From: an uncultured Litoreibacter sp.
GTDB taxonomy: Bacteria; Pseudomonadota; Alphaproteobacteria; Rhodobacterales; Rhodobacteraceae
Reading direction: 5' to 3'
Length of the DNA: 64,000 nucleotides
Assembly (NCBI GenBank): GCA_947501685.1
Contig: CANMWQ010000003.1
Coordinates: 248,001-312,000 of the forward strand
In this document: piece by piece, positions 37,340-47,331 of the stretch
Layout: every line of letters begins with the position of its first letter
Numbering within the stretch: position 1 is the first letter of the stretch
Translations under genes and position numbers: made by a program
The notes under the pieces: generated by a model
Told to the model about the DNA's origin: nothing
The model's input: only the letters and a program-made list of their open reading frames with translations
Database searches by the model: none

Positions 37340-37767
37340 TGGCGTGGTCCTCACTCGTTTACGTACCTGAAGAGGTTTGAACTCAAACCAATGCAGCGGA
37401 CGCTCAAAGACGCGGTAAAGTGAGGTGGGATGCCGGTACGGTCCGGCCAATATGTGGGCTGCTCGTCCGAAAAACACGGACCGACAAAGCCAGATCCACG
37501 GACGGTCATACACACAAATCTTCCCACATCCCCTCAGATGCGTTTTTGTGCGGCCGCCCCCGTGGCCTCAAGTTCTCACCTTCAGCAGGTGTGATACTTG
37601 GCTACCGAATGGCCGGAGCCAAACAAAGCAAAAAATGGCCGAAAGGTGTTTGGATGACCTAAAATTGCCGCAATTGAGGTCCGCGACTGAACCAAATGTC
37701 ACAGCCTTAACCAGCCGGGTTTTCGCAGATACGCCCCGACGCCCGGCTTTGTGCCGAAGCCAATTGT
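37340..37767. other. Gene-free region upstream of the RTX/Hint unit
   Basis: About 430 bp without a supportable gene. Plus-strand frames of 80 and 120 codons exist, but they have poor composition and no ribosome binding site. The minus-strand part next to 37339 should hold the promoter of the RTX/Hint unit; I see no clear operator. Confidence 0.4.
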
Positions 37768-37796
37768 TTCACAACGACAGGCGCTAAACTTAAAAT
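37768..37796 (+). promoter_or_regulatory. Predicted sigma-70 promoter
   Basis: TTCACA at 37768-37773, exactly 17 bases, TAAAAT at 37791-37796. Five of six bases agree with each consensus hexamer. The start site would be near 37803, where no gene follows on the plus strand for more than 400 bp except tRNA-Leu. Confidence 0.5.
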
Positions 37797-37802
37797 TTTA
37801 GA

Positions 37803-38075
37803 CGATTTTTTCTCGATTGTTTTCAGTGCGGCGTGTGGGTGCTGCCTTAAACGGGCCCGTCACAGACCCGTGAGGCGGAGATCCACCAAGGCGAAATGAT
37901 CGGCAAAAATCAGCCGTCAAAAAAATTTGTGGCCCATTTTCATAGATCGCAACAATCTCAAAACGGCTCTCTTATTGTTGCCAGACAGGTGAATAAACCG
38001 AGGAATCGGACCTCTCAGAGGGTATGTGATTCCTCCGTGTGATTCCCTTATTCGACGCCAATCTGGCGTCAATTA
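37803..38075 (+). ncRNA. Candidate structured non-coding RNA (four successive stem-loops)
   Basis: Downstream of a good promoter there are four inverted repeats in 230 bp. First, CTGCCT/AGGCGG with inner ACGGG/CCCGT (37842-37878). Second, GCAACAAT/ATTGTTGC (37949-37981). Third, GAGGAATC/GATTCCTC with inner CCTCT/AGAGG (37997-38038). Fourth, GACGCCA-ATC-TGGCGTC (38054-38070), followed by AATTATTT, which could be a weak terminator. I do not recognise RNase P, SRP, 6S or tmRNA. Each repeat alone could be chance; the series behind a promoter is the argument. Confidence 0.35.
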
Positions 38076-38248
38076 TTTGAAAACCCCTGTAATTGTCGCC
38101 ATTTGCGAAACTCTGCCCCAAAAAAGACCTAACCCCTACCGCTCCGCCTTTGGTCCGAAGCGCTTGCACCGACGAAAACGCCGATCGCGCCATTTTGCAG
38201 CATCCAAGGGGTTGTGCGTGTTTTCTCATGGCGTAAAAGAGCAGCGTC

Positions 38249-38332
38249 GCCCGAGTGATGGAATGGTAGACATGGCAGATTCAAAATCTGCTGCCGCAAG
38301 GCGTGCCGGTTCAAGTCCGGCCTCGGGTACCA
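38249..38332 (+). tRNA. tRNA-Leu (anticodon CAA)
   Basis: 84-nt class II tRNA with acceptor stem GCCCGAG/CTCGGGT, discriminator A and genomically encoded CCA. The anticodon stem GCAGA/TCTGC encloses TTCAAAA, giving CAA. The long variable arm (TGCCGCAAGGCG) and T-arm with GTTCAAGTC are typical of tRNA-Leu. Confidence 0.96.
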
Positions 38333-38453
38333 TTTTCAACGAACAATCAGGCTGCCTGCCAGCCATGGGCCTGCGTTTAGCCGAGCACCAAACCGCCCTG
38401 CATCACGCAAGGCGGTTGTGGTCAGGCATTCACTTGGTCAAAGCCCGTTTCAC

Positions 38454-39305
38454 TCAAAGCTGGCGCGCGCTAAACGTATCGCAGCTTTGAATGGTCGGGT
38501 TCTCATAGCCCCGCGCAAACCAGCGTTGCCGCTGCTCTGACGTGCCATGCGTGAACGTGTGCGGGTTCGGGCGACGGCCCGCATTGCGTTGCAACGTATC
38601 ATCCCCGATTTGCTTGGCCGCGTTCACGGCCTCTTGCAGGTCGCCCGTTTCCAGCGAATTGAACCGCGCCTGCGCGTAGCGCGCCCAGATGCCAGAGAAG
38701 CAATCCGCCTGCAATTCAATACGCACCGAGATGGCGTTCGATTGCTCTTGCGAGCTGGTGCGCCGGATCTGGTTGGCCTGGCCCAGTATGCCCAGCTCGT
38801 TTTGTACGTGATGCGCGATCTCATGGGCGACCACATAGGCGGCGGCAAAATCGCCGCCCGCGCCCATACGCCGCTCAAGCGTCACAAAGAAGTCGGTGTC
38901 GAGATAGGCTTTCTTATCCGCCGGGCAGTAAAACGGCCCCGAGGCGCCATTGGCCCCGCCGCATGGGCTTTGCGTGGCGCCCTTGAACAGCACAAGCGTG
39001 GCCGGGTTGTAGGCCTCGCCCACTTGATCGCGGAAGATCTCCGCCCAGACCTCTTCGGTGTCGGCCAGCACCACGGAGACGAATTCTCCGGCGGCCTGAT
39101 CCTGCGGCGTGATCTCCTGGCTGACGGTTTGCTGCGAGGGGCCGCCTCCGCCTTGTAACAGCGGGGAGACGTCGATCCCAAGGAAATAGCCGATTACCAG
39201 CACGGCCACCAAGCCGAGCCCGCCGACGCCCCCGGCCTTGCCCACAGAGCGTTTGCCCCTGCGGTCCTCAACATTCCGACTTGTCCGCCTACCCCGCCAC
39301 TGCAT
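38454..39305 (-). CDS. ypfJ: YpfJ-family neutral zinc metallopeptidase
   Basis: Membrane-anchored putative zinc protease of 283 residues. One transmembrane segment (GLGLVAVLVIGYFLGID) follows a basic N-terminus. The zinc motif is AYVVAHEIAHHVQ, the third ligand region is RIELQADCFSGIWA, and the C-terminal phrase PHTFTHGTSEQRQRWFARGYE is family-typical. The physiological substrate is unknown. It is divergent from the DedA-like gene. Confidence 0.94.
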   Translation of the reverse strand: MQWRGRRTSRNVEDRRGKRSVGKAGGVGGLGLVAVLVIGYFLGIDVSPLLQGGGGPSQQTVSQEITPQDQAAGEFVSVVLADTEEVWAEIFRDQVGEAYNPATLVLFKGATQSPCGGANGASGPFYCPADKKAYLDTDFFVTLERRMGAGGDFAAAYVVAHEIAHHVQNELGILGQANQIRRTSSQEQSNAISVRIELQADCFSGIWARYAQARFNSLETGDLQEAVNAAKQIGDDTLQRNAGRRPNPHTFTHGTSEQRQRWFARGYENPTIQSCDTFSARQL

Positions 39306-39380
39306 ATACCACTCCCATGTCTTGACGGGGCCAGACTAGCCACGTGTGGAATTGTTAGAAAGTGGAAACAGGCCTCTCAG

Positions 39381-39959
39381 ATGATAAAGCGTCTCTATAG
39401 TTGGACAATGTCGCTCTCCGCCCACCCAAACGCGCTGTGGGCGCTGGCGTTCATTTCCTTCATCGAAAGCTCGGTCTTTCCGATTCCGCCTGATTTGCTG
39501 ATGATCCCGATGATCATCGCGCGGCCCAACCGGGCCTTTCTGATCGCGGGTGTCTGCCTGACGGCCTCGGTGCTGGGGGGCCTCTTGGGCTACGCCATCG
39601 GCGCGCTGGCCTTTGACTGGCTGGGGCAACCCATCCTTGAGGCGCTTGGCAAAGGCGACCGCATTGCCGAGTTCAATGTCCGCTTCAATGATCTGGGCTT
39701 CTGGGCCGTCCTTGTGGCGGGCATCACACCCTTCCCTTATAAGGTCATCACCATCATGTCCGGCTGGACCGGCATGCCGCTGGCCACATTTGTGGTGACG
39801 TCGATCATCGCGCGCGGGCTGCGTTTCTTCATCATCGCCGGGCTGCTGTGGAAGTATGGCGCGCCCATTCAGGAGTTTATCGAAAAGCGGTTGGGGCTGG
39901 TCTTCACCGTGCTTGTGGTCTTGATAATTGGTGGGTTTTACGCTGTAAAGTTCCTATGA
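39381..39959 (+). CDS. YqaA/DedA-like membrane protein (VTT/SNARE-associated domain)
   Basis: Inner membrane protein of 192 residues in the DedA-related YqaA group, probably involved in lipid or ion transport across the membrane. The characteristic phrases are ALAFISFIESSVFPIPPDLLMIPM and GITPFPYKVITIMSGWTGMPLATFV. It has several hydrophobic helices and no signal peptide. Its stop overlaps the start of dsbB by ATGA. Confidence 0.9.
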   Translation: MIKRLYSWTMSLSAHPNALWALAFISFIESSVFPIPPDLLMIPMIIARPNRAFLIAGVCLTASVLGGLLGYAIGALAFDWLGQPILEALGKGDRIAEFNVRFNDLGFWAVLVAGITPFPYKVITIMSGWTGMPLATFVVTSIIARGLRFFIIAGLLWKYGAPIQEFIEKRLGLVFTVLVVLIIGGFYAVKFL

Positions 39960-40423
39960 CCCGCACCCGCATAGCTTCAGCTGCCGCCGCGTGCTCGGCT
40001 CTGTTGTTGTGCGGAGCCTTCATCTTTCAGGCGCTCGGCTACCCTCCTTGCAAACTGTGCCTTTGGCAGCGCTGGCCGCATGTCGTCGCTGTGGCCTGCG
40101 GCTTTGGCTATATCTGGCTGCACAAACGCCCCTTCCTATGGGCCGGGGCCGCCGCCACGCTAACCACCGCAGCAATTGGGCTCTATCACGCGGGCGTCGA
40201 GAAAGGGTGGTGGGAAGGTCCCTCCAGCTGCTCAACGGGCGGCGTTGGTGGGCTCAGCGTCGACGAGCTGCTCGCGCAAATCCTTGCCGCCCCTGTCGTG
40301 CGCTGCGACGAAATCACATGGCAGCTTTTCGACATCTCGATGGCTGGGTGGAACGCCATTTTCTCGCTGGCGCTGGCCGCGTGTTGGCTGGGTGCCGCGC
40401 TTTCGCGCCGCCGCATTGGCTAA
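39956..40423 (+). CDS. dsbB: Disulfide bond formation protein DsbB
   Basis: Four-helix quinone-dependent oxidoreductase that reoxidises DsbA in the periplasm. The 155-residue protein has the first active-site pair Cys-X2-Cys in YPPCKLCLWQRWPH and a second periplasmic pair in SSCSTGG...VVRCDEITW. The helices fit the family. The upstream frame is open, but the ATG overlapping the yqaA-like stop is the natural start. A DsbA partner is not in the window. Confidence 0.93.
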   Translation: MTRTRIASAAAACSALLLCGAFIFQALGYPPCKLCLWQRWPHVVAVACGFGYIWLHKRPFLWAGAAATLTTAAIGLYHAGVEKGWWEGPSSCSTGGVGGLSVDELLAQILAAPVVRCDEITWQLFDISMAGWNAIFSLALAACWLGAALSRRRIG

Positions 40424-40530
40424 GCGCCTCTCCGAGCCAGAACACCACCCGTCCCCATTGCCCCTATATGCTGTATGCGCTATAGGTAGAGACAACTAAG
40501 GCACGGCAAAAGAACAAGAACGGACTCAAC

Positions 40531-43275
40531 GTGAACGACACGCCGGAAACCCCTGAAAACGAAGACGAAATGCCGCCTGAGCGGATGGTTCATGACGGGC
40601 CGCAGGTCTCCATCACGCATGAGATGAAGACCTCCTTCCTCGACTACGCCATGTCGGTGATCATTTCGCGCGCCATTCCTGACCTGCGGGACGGGCTGAA
40701 ACCCGTCCACAGACGTATCCTTTTCGCGATGCATGAGGCAGGCAACACACACGATAAATCCTACCGCAAATCCGCCCGCGCCGTCGGCGACGTGATGGGC
40801 AAATACCACCCGCATGGCGACAGCGCGATCTATGACGCGCTGGTGCGGATGGCGCAAGATTTCTCCATGTCGCTACCGCTCTTGGACGGTCAGGGCAACT
40901 TTGGTTCAATGGACGGCGATAACCCCGCCGCGATGCGCTACACCGAAGTGCGCATGGACAAGCCTGCCGCGTCATTGCTGGCTGATATCGAAAAAGACAC
41001 GGTCGATTTTCAAGACAATTACGACGGCAAGGACCGCGAGCCGACGGTTATCCCGGCCCGCTTCCCAAACATGCTGGTCAATGGTGCGGCAGGGATCGCC
41101 GTGGGCATGGCCACGAACATCCCGCCCCATAATTTGGGCGAGGTTGTTGACGCCACGCTCGCCTTGATCGAAAGCCCGGATCTTAGTTCCGAAGACCTGA
41201 TCGAATATGTGCCCGCCCCTGATTTTCCGACAGGCGGCATTATTTTGGGCCGCGCCGGGGCGCGTAAAGCGTACACGGAGTCGCGCGGCTCGATTATCGT
41301 CCGGTGTAAAACGCATATCGAGGAAATTCGCAAAGACCGCTGGGCCATCGTCATCGACGAGATCCCCTATCAGGTGAACAAGGCCACGATGATCGAACGC
41401 ATCGCGGAGGCCGCGCGCGACAAGAAAATCGAAGGCATCAGCCACGTCCAAGACGAATCCGACCGCGTCGGCGTCCGCGTGGTGATCGAGCTGAAACGCG
41501 ACGCCACAGCCGAAGTTGTGTTGAACCAGCTCTTCCGCTTCACCCCGATGCAGACCTATTTCTCCTGCAACATGCTGGCGCTCAATGGTGGCAAGCCTGA
41601 GCAGCTGACGCTGCGCTCGTTCCTCACCAATTTCATCTCTTTCCGGGAGGAGGTCGTCGCACGGCGCACAGCATATGAGCTGCGCAAGGCGCGTGAACGC
41701 TCGCACATCCTGTGCGGTCTCGCCGTCGCCGTCACCAATATTGACGAGGTCGTGGCCACGATCCGCTCCTCCGCTGATGCCGCTGAGGCACGTTCCCGCC
41801 TGATGACCCGCGCCTGGCCGGCCGCCGAGATCGTGCAATACATTAAGCTGATTGATGACCCGACCCATACCGTCAACGAGGACGGCACCTATAACCTCTC
41901 TGAGATTCAGGCCCGCGCCATTCTGGATTTGCGCCTGCAACGTCTGACCCAGATCGGCGTCAAGGAGGTCACTGACGAGCTGGAAGCTTTGGCCGGTAAG
42001 ATACAGGAATATCTCGATATTCTGCGTTCGCGCGACCGGATCATGGAGATCATCTCCAGCGAACTGAAGGAAGTGCGGGAGATGTTCGCCGTCCCACGCC
42101 GCTCCGAGATCGTGGATTGGTCCGGCGACATGGAAGACGAAGACCTGATCGAGAAAGAGGACGTCGTCGTCACCATCACGCAATCGGGCTGGATCAAACG
42201 CACCCCTCTGGCCGATTTCCGCGCCCAGCGTCGCGGCGGCAAGGGCCTGTCGGGTATGGCCACCAAGGAAGATGACGTCGTCACCACGCTTTTCGTGGCC
42301 AACACCCACACCCAGCTGCTGTTCTTCACCACGGACGGCATGGCTTATAAGCTGAAAACATGGCGCCTGCCGCAAGGCGGGCGGACCGCCAAGGGCAAGG
42401 CGATTGTGAATATCCTGCCGATCCCAACTGGCGTGTCCATCGCCGCCATCATGCCCGTGGACCGCGACGAGGAAGACTGGGGCGATCTGCAGATCGTCTT
42501 TGCCACCACCGCAGGCGACGTGCGGCGCAACGCGCTGTCGGATTTCACCAATGTCATGCGCAACGGCAAGATCGCGATGAAGCTGCCGGAGGGGGTCGAG
42601 CTGGTCAACGCGCGCATCGCCGATGAAAACGACGATATCATGCTGATCACCAATGCAGGCCGCGCTATCCGCTTCCCGTCCACCGATGTGCGGGTCTTCT
42701 CCTCGCGCGCCTCTACCGGCGTGCGTGGCGTGAAGCTGAAAGACGGCCAATCCGTCGTCTCCATGTCCGTGATCCGCCATTTCGTGGCCACGCCGGAAGA
42801 GCGCACGGCTTACCTCAAAATGCGCCGCGCCATGGCCGGGCTCACCGAAGAGGACGCCGATGACGAGGCCCCCGCCGATCCCAATTTCAGCCAGGAACGC
42901 TACGCGGAGATGTCCGCCGCCGAGGACCTGATCCTGACCATCACCGCCCAAGGGGCTGGCAAAATCAGCTCCAGCCACGACTACCCCGTGCGCGGGCGCG
43001 GTGGGATGGGCGTACAGGCCATGTCGATGAAAGCGGGCGATATCGTCGCCTCCTTCCCCGTCGAGATGGACGACCAGATCATGCTGGCGACCTCCAAAGG
43101 CCAATCCATCCGCTGCCCGGTTGACGGCATCTCCTTCCGCTCCCGTTCGGCGGGTGGGGTCAAGGTGTTCGACACAGGCAAAGGCGAAACCGTCTCCTCC
43201 GTTGCGCGCATCGCGGATCAAGGCGAGGACGAGGATGCGTCCGACGGCGAAACCGACGACACCGCCGAAGAATAA
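40531..43275 (+). CDS. gyrA: DNA gyrase subunit A
   Basis: Cuts and reseals DNA in the gyrase heterotetramer. The 914-residue protein starts at GTG 40531 ([16 protein letters not shown]). The N-terminal block has [19 protein letters not shown], the quinolone-resistance region [20 protein letters not shown] with wild-type Ser and Asp, and the catalytic Tyr in AAMRYTEVR. The C-terminal half carries beta-pinwheel repeats, including GKGLSGM and [10 protein letters not shown]. It ends in an acidic tail ([12 protein letters not shown]). Followed by a strong terminator. Confidence 0.97.
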   Translation: MNDTPETPENEDEMPPERMVHDGPQVSITHEMKTSFLDYAMSVIISRAIPDLRDGLKPVHRRILFAMHEAGNTHDKSYRKSARAVGDVMGKYHPHGDSAIYDALVRMAQDFSMSLPLLDGQGNFGSMDGDNPAAMRYTEVRMDKPAASLLADIEKDTVDFQDNYDGKDREPTVIPARFPNMLVNGAAGIAVGMATNIPPHNLGEVVDATLALIESPDLSSEDLIEYVPAPDFPTGGIILGRAGARKAYTESRGSIIVRCKTHIEEIRKDRWAIVIDEIPYQVNKATMIERIAEAARDKKIEGISHVQDESDRVGVRVVIELKRDATAEVVLNQLFRFTPMQTYFSCNMLALNGGKPEQLTLRSFLTNFISFREEVVARRTAYELRKARERSHILCGLAVAVTNIDEVVATIRSSADAAEARSRLMTRAWPAAEIVQYIKLIDDPTHTVNEDGTYNLSEIQARAILDLRLQRLTQIGVKEVTDELEALAGKIQEYLDILRSRDRIMEIISSELKEVREMFAVPRRSEIVDWSGDMEDEDLIEKEDVVVTITQSGWIKRTPLADFRAQRRGGKGLSGMATKEDDVVTTLFVANTHTQLLFFTTDGMAYKLKTWRLPQGGRTAKGKAIVNILPIPTGVSIAAIMPVDRDEEDWGDLQIVFATTAGDVRRNALSDFTNVMRNGKIAMKLPEGVELVNARIADENDDIMLITNAGRAIRFPSTDVRVFSSRASTGVRGVKLKDGQSVVSMSVIRHFVATPEERTAYLKMRRAMAGLTEEDADDEAPADPNFSQERYAEMSAAEDLILTITAQGAGKISSSHDYPVRGRGGMGVQAMSMKAGDIVASFPVEMDDQIMLATSKGQSIRCPVDGISFRSRSAGGVKVFDTGKGETVSSVARIADQGEDEDASDGETDDTAEE

Positions 43276-43299
43276 GCCCGCCACATCCAACCAAAAACC

Positions 43300-43332
43300 A
43301 AAGCCCTGCAACATCGCGCTGCGGGGCTTTTT
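43300..43332 (+). terminator. Intrinsic terminator of gyrA
   Basis: AAAGCCCTGCA, nine-base loop, TGCGGGGCTTT followed by T residues: an 11-bp stem with one G-T pair, 24 bp after the gyrA stop. Confidence 0.9.
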
Positions 43333-43362
43333 CTTTCGCAGCGAAGCGTATAGATCAGCCGC

Positions 43363-44715
43363 ATGACACAGCTCAACATCATCGGCGGCGGCATGGCCGG
43401 GTCCGAGGCCGCGTGGCAAGCCGCGCATCTTGGCGTCAAAGTCACGATCCACGAGATGCGCCCCAAGGTCGAAACCTTCGCGCATCGCACCGGGAACTTG
43501 GGCGAAATGGTCTGCTCCAACTCTTTCCGCTCCGATGATGACGAGCAGAACGCCGTCGGGTTGCTGCATTGGGAGATGCGTCAGGCAAACGGGCTGATCA
43601 TGACCTCCGCCGACGCACATGCCCTGCCCGCTGGCGGCGCGCTGGCTGTGGACCGTGATCCCTTTGCCGAGACCGTGACCGCGCGGCTCAAAGCGCATCC
43701 CAACATCACCGTCAGCTATGACGAGATCACCGCCCTGCCCGAGGATGGCCACTGGATCATTGCCACCGGGCCGCTGACCTCTGGCGATCTGGCCGCCTCT
43801 ATCGCGGCGGAGACAGGACAGGACGCGCTGGCCTTTTTCGACGCCATTGCGCCGATCATCTATTTCGACAGCATCAACATGGAAAAGGCGTGGTTTCAGT
43901 CGCGCTATGACAAGGGCGAGACGGAGGAAGACCGCACCGCCTATCTCAATTGCCCAATGGATCGCGACACCTATGAGGCGTTCATCGACGCGCTGCTCGC
44001 CGCCGAAAAGACCGAGTTCAAACCCGGCGAGACCGCAGGCTATTTCGACGGCTGCCTGCCCATCGAGGTGATGGCAGAACGTGGCCGCGAGACTCTGCGC
44101 TATGGCCCGATGAAGCCCGTCGGGCTGACCAACCCGCACCAGCCTGACGTCAAGGCGCATGCCATCGTGCAGCTCAGACGCGACAACGCGCTGGGCACGC
44201 TTTTCAATATCGTGGGCTTTCAGACCAAGATGAAATACGGCGCACAAAAGGAAGTGCTGCGGATGATCCCCGGTCTGGAAGAGGCGGAGTTTGCCCGCTT
44301 GGGCGGCATTCACCGCAACACGTTTATCAACTCGCCCACGCTTCTGGATGATCAGATGCGCCTGAAATCAAAGCCGCATCTGCGCTTTGCGGGTCAGATC
44401 ACAGGCGTAGAAGGCTATGTCGAATCCGCGGCCATGGGGCTTTTGGCCGGGCGGTTTGCGGCGGCAGAAATTTTGGGCCAGCCCATCGACACCCCGGCCC
44501 CTGAGACGGCTATGGGCGCGCTGATCACCCACATCACCGGCGGTGCTGAGGCCAAGACCTTCCAACCGATGAACGTGAATTTCGGGCTGTTCCCGCCGGT
44601 GGTTGATGCCAAAACCGGCCGTCGCAACCGCGCCACGCGCTACAAGATGTATACGGACCGCGCCAAAGCCGCTTGGACCGCGTGGCTTGATCACGCCCGA
44701 CTGGACGCCGCCTGA
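43363..44715 (+). CDS. trmFO: Methylenetetrahydrofolate-tRNA-(uracil-5-)-methyltransferase TrmFO
   Basis: Makes 5-methyluridine at position 54 of tRNA from methylene-THF with FAD. The 450-residue protein begins with the FAD loop [20 protein letters not shown]. Family motifs follow: [29 protein letters not shown] (including the catalytic Cys region) and [25 protein letters not shown]. The C-terminal [30 protein letters not shown] fits too. Formerly named gid; length is normal. Confidence 0.96.
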   Translation: MTQLNIIGGGMAGSEAAWQAAHLGVKVTIHEMRPKVETFAHRTGNLGEMVCSNSFRSDDDEQNAVGLLHWEMRQANGLIMTSADAHALPAGGALAVDRDPFAETVTARLKAHPNITVSYDEITALPEDGHWIIATGPLTSGDLAASIAAETGQDALAFFDAIAPIIYFDSINMEKAWFQSRYDKGETEEDRTAYLNCPMDRDTYEAFIDALLAAEKTEFKPGETAGYFDGCLPIEVMAERGRETLRYGPMKPVGLTNPHQPDVKAHAIVQLRRDNALGTLFNIVGFQTKMKYGAQKEVLRMIPGLEEAEFARLGGIHRNTFINSPTLLDDQMRLKSKPHLRFAGQITGVEGYVESAAMGLLAGRFAAAEILGQPIDTPAPETAMGALITHITGGAEAKTFQPMNVNFGLFPPVVDAKTGRRNRATRYKMYTDRAKAAWTAWLDHARLDAA

Positions 44716-44736
44716 AACATTTGCGACGCTCTCGCC

Positions 44737-45360
44737 ATGGCACAAAAACCGACCAAGCGATTTCTCGACAAGACCTATAAAATCTCCGGCGCAGAGGCGA
44801 TGCAGGAGCTTTATGATGATTGGGCCGACAGCTATGATGTCGAAGTGGGCGAAAATGGCTATGCCACCCCCGCCCGTATCGCGCGCGCTCTCAGGCAGTT
44901 GACCGATGATCTGGCCACACCGATCCTTGATTACGGCTGCGGCACGGGCCTGTCAGGGGCGGCGCTGGCTCAGGAAGGGTTTTCGACCATCGACGGCATG
45001 GACCCCTCGCCGGGCATGTTGGAGGAGTGCCGCAAACGCGGGCTCTACCGCGACCTGATCGAGCTGGATTTGTCCAAGCCGTTGCCGATTGCCCAAGACC
45101 AGTATGCGGTGATCATGGCCATCGGCGTGATCTCCACCGGGGCCGGGCCTGCCAGCCTGATGGACGTGCTGATTGATCTGTTGCCCAAGGGTGGGCTGTT
45201 CGGGCTGACGCTAAATGACCACGCTCTGGCCGACCCGGATTATCCCGCTGGTGTGCAGCGCCTCAAAGACGCAGGCCATATCTTGCGGGTTGAAGAATAC
45301 GGGGCCCACCTGCCCGGCATCGGGCTGAAAAGCATGATCTATCTGTTCGAACGCCAATGA
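44737..45360 (+). CDS. Class I SAM-dependent methyltransferase
   Basis: Methyltransferase of 207 residues. Motif I is ILDYGCGTGLSGAALAQEGF and the acidic post-I region is FSTIDGMDPSPGMLEECRKRGLY. A C-terminal DHALADPDYPAG segment follows. Relatives in this order are annotated only as class I methyltransferases, and the substrate is unknown. It overlaps gluQ by ATGA, so it may act on tRNA or a related compound, which is inference. Confidence 0.85.
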   Translation: MAQKPTKRFLDKTYKISGAEAMQELYDDWADSYDVEVGENGYATPARIARALRQLTDDLATPILDYGCGTGLSGAALAQEGFSTIDGMDPSPGMLEECRKRGLYRDLIELDLSKPLPIAQDQYAVIMAIGVISTGAGPASLMDVLIDLLPKGGLFGLTLNDHALADPDYPAGVQRLKDAGHILRVEEYGAHLPGIGLKSMIYLFERQ

Positions 45361-46202
45361 GCTTTCGGACCCGGTTTGCGCCCAGCCCGACCGGGCCTTT
45401 GCATCTGGGCCATGCCTATTCGGCATTGCTGGCCCATGACATGGCCCGCGCGGCAGGCGGCGCGTTTCTCTTGCGGATGGAGGACACGGACCTGCAGCGG
45501 TCAAAGCCCGAATGGGATGCGCAGATCCGCTCGGACCTGACTTGGTTGGGCCTGAGTTGGGACGCCCCGGTGCTGCGCCAATCCGAACAACTCAGCGCCT
45601 ATATGCCCGCCATTGAGACGCTTGCGGCGAAAGACCTGCTCTACCCGTGTTCCTGCACGCGCAGCGATATTCTTGCCGCCCAAACGGCCCCGCAGGAGGG
45701 CGCGTTCCAGCAGGTTTATCCCGGCATCTGCAAATCGCGCGGCATGTCCTCGCGCAAAGCCGGCGACGCGCTGCGCCTGCATCTGGACCGCGCGCTTGCC
45801 CTTTTTGGCAGCGATCTGCCCTCCTTCACGGAGACCGGGCCTGCGCATGCTGGCACGCATAAGATCACCCCCGCGCAGGCGCTCTGCACCATCGGCGACG
45901 TGGTTCTGTTTCGCAAATCCGACGAGATCGTGGCCTATTTTCTGGCCTCCGCCTTGGATGACCACGCCCAAAACATCACCCATACCGTGCGCGGAGAGGA
46001 CCTCTTTGCCTTCACCGCCATTCAGGTTCTTTTGCTCGCCATGCTGGGCCATCCCGCACCCGTCTATCATCACCACAAACTGATCCGCGACGAGGCCGGA
46101 AAGCGCCTCGCCAAACGCGATGATGCGCGGGCCATTTCCAAATACCGCGAGGACGGGTTGAGCCCGGCTGACATTCGCGAAATGGTTGGTTTGACGGGTT
46201 AA
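45357..46202 (+). CDS. gluQ: Glutamyl-Q tRNA(Asp) synthetase (GluQRS)
   Basis: Glutamylates queuosine in the anticodon of tRNA-Asp. The 281-residue protein is the catalytic half of GluRS without the anticodon-binding domain. It starts [24 protein letters not shown], has the zinc-site pair LLYPCSCTRSDI with Cys in PGICKSR, and ends KRLAKRDDARAISKYREDG (KMSKS-like). It is truncated relative to gltX at 20 kb, as expected for the family. Its start overlaps the methyltransferase stop by ATGA. Confidence 0.95.
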   Translation: MSFRTRFAPSPTGPLHLGHAYSALLAHDMARAAGGAFLLRMEDTDLQRSKPEWDAQIRSDLTWLGLSWDAPVLRQSEQLSAYMPAIETLAAKDLLYPCSCTRSDILAAQTAPQEGAFQQVYPGICKSRGMSSRKAGDALRLHLDRALALFGSDLPSFTETGPAHAGTHKITPAQALCTIGDVVLFRKSDEIVAYFLASALDDHAQNITHTVRGEDLFAFTAIQVLLLAMLGHPAPVYHHHKLIRDEAGKRLAKRDDARAISKYREDGLSPADIREMVGLTG

Positions 46203-46250
46203 CGACGCGTTACCAAAAATCTGGTAGTCGTGCTATATCAACAGCTTAGC

Positions 46251-46625
46251 CTATTGCGACGCATGCGTCGCGTCAGGGGCCATCAGCTCAACCTCTTCGC
46301 CTAAGATCACCGAGGTATAAAAACACACCCGCCGATTGGTGTGGCAGGCCGGACCGGTTTGCCGAACCACGGCGAGCAGGCAATCGCGGTCACAATCCAC
46401 CCGCAGATCAACCAGTTCCTGGCTGTGGCCGGAGCTTTCTCCCTTGACCCAGAACTGCTGCCGCGAGCGCGACCAATAGGTGACCCGACCGGTCTTCAGG
46501 GTCTTGGCCACGGCATCGGCATTCATCCACGCCATCATCAAAACCTCGCCCGAGCCCTCTTGCTGAGCGATACAGGGCACCAGCCCGGCTTCGTTATAGT
46601 TTAATGTCGCAGGGTCGAACGGCAT
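46251..46625 (-). CDS. hisI: Phosphoribosyl-AMP cyclohydrolase
   Basis: Third step of histidine biosynthesis. The 124-residue zinc enzyme starts MPFDPATLNYNEAG at 46625. The metal-binding pattern DLRVDCDRDCLLAVV and CHTNRRVCFYTSV carries the Asp and Cys ligands. It is the monofunctional form, without the HisE pyrophosphohydrolase domain. Confidence 0.96.
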   Translation of the reverse strand: MPFDPATLNYNEAGLVPCIAQQEGSGEVLMMAWMNADAVAKTLKTGRVTYWSRSRQQFWVKGESSGHSQELVDLRVDCDRDCLLAVVRQTGPACHTNRRVCFYTSVILGEEVELMAPDATHASQ

Positions 46626-46700
46626 GGCGCATTTCCTTTGCATCTGCTGGCATGCGGCCTATCTATGGGGTCAACACCCCGCTGCGCAAGGACCCTTCAG

Positions 46701-47129
46701 ATGAGCACCGACGGCGATCTGATCAAACTCTATTCCGGCCAGATTCTGGCCCTCGCCGCCGACATCCCGCATCTTGCCCGGCTCGAAGACCCCACCGCCA
46801 CCGTCAAGAAACGCTCCCCCCTCTGCGGGTCCACGATCACCGTTGATGTGCATATGGAAAACGGCAAGGTGGCCAGGTTTGGGCAGGACGTGAAGGCTTG
46901 CGCGCTGGGCCAAGCCGCGGCCTCCGTGGTGGGGGCCAATGTGATCGGCCGGAGCAATGCCGAGATTCTTCTTGCCCGCGACCAACTCAAGTCGATGTTG
47001 AAAGAAGATGGCGCCCAGCCCGACCCGCCCTTTGACGGGCTCAAAGTGCTGCTGCCCGCGCGCGAGTACAAAAACCGTCATGCCTCCATCATGCTGGCGC
47101 TCGACGCATTGGTTGAGGCCACCGCATAA
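46701..47129 (+). CDS. NifU-like iron-sulfur cluster scaffold protein
   Basis: 142-residue protein of the NifU N-terminal (IscU-like) family. Cysteines are visible in KKRSPLCGSTITVDVHMENG and VKACALGQAAASVVG; the third Cys typical of IscU near the C-terminus is missing, so a reduced scaffold or a different metal role is possible. The upstream frame is open, but the ATG at 46701 begins the family's usual N-terminus. The gene ends against the terminator of the minus-strand SOS transcript. Confidence 0.85.
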   Translation: MSTDGDLIKLYSGQILALAADIPHLARLEDPTATVKKRSPLCGSTITVDVHMENGKVARFGQDVKACALGQAAASVVGANVIGRSNAEILLARDQLKSMLKEDGAQPDPPFDGLKVLLPAREYKNRHASIMLALDALVEATA

Positions 47130-47169
47130 AAAAAACCGCCGCAGCCCTGAGGAAACAGGAGTGCGGCGG
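47128..47169 (-). terminator. Intrinsic terminator of the SOS-linked small transcript
   Basis: On the minus strand CCGCCGCA, an 18-nt loop, TGCGGCGG and then eight T residues. It starts at the stop codon of the opposite NifU-like gene, and no minus-strand gene other than the 40-residue ORF uses it. The transcript would run from about 47500 to 47130, leaving a 200-nt 3' untranslated region. Confidence 0.85.
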
Positions 47170-47331
47170 CAGTCGGCTAGTCTGGTATGGGCCGATACGC
47201 ATGGGGCCGGGAAAGAGGCAGGTCGGCCCCGTTTTATGTTGGGGACAAGGGCGTATCGGAATGGCAAGGCGTCGCGGGACAAGCGAGCACCTGCATTCCA
47301 TGTGCATCAGACAGCAGGCAGTTGTCTCGAA

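Noticed and set aside
37972-38229. 85-codon minus-strand frame in the gene-free region
   Set aside because: No ribosome binding site, composition unlike neighbouring genes and it crosses the stem-loop region.
40972-44313. Open frame of 1,113 codons on the minus strand across gyrA and trmFO
   Set aside because: It runs through two convincing plus-strand genes and their terminator; no motif or start signal.
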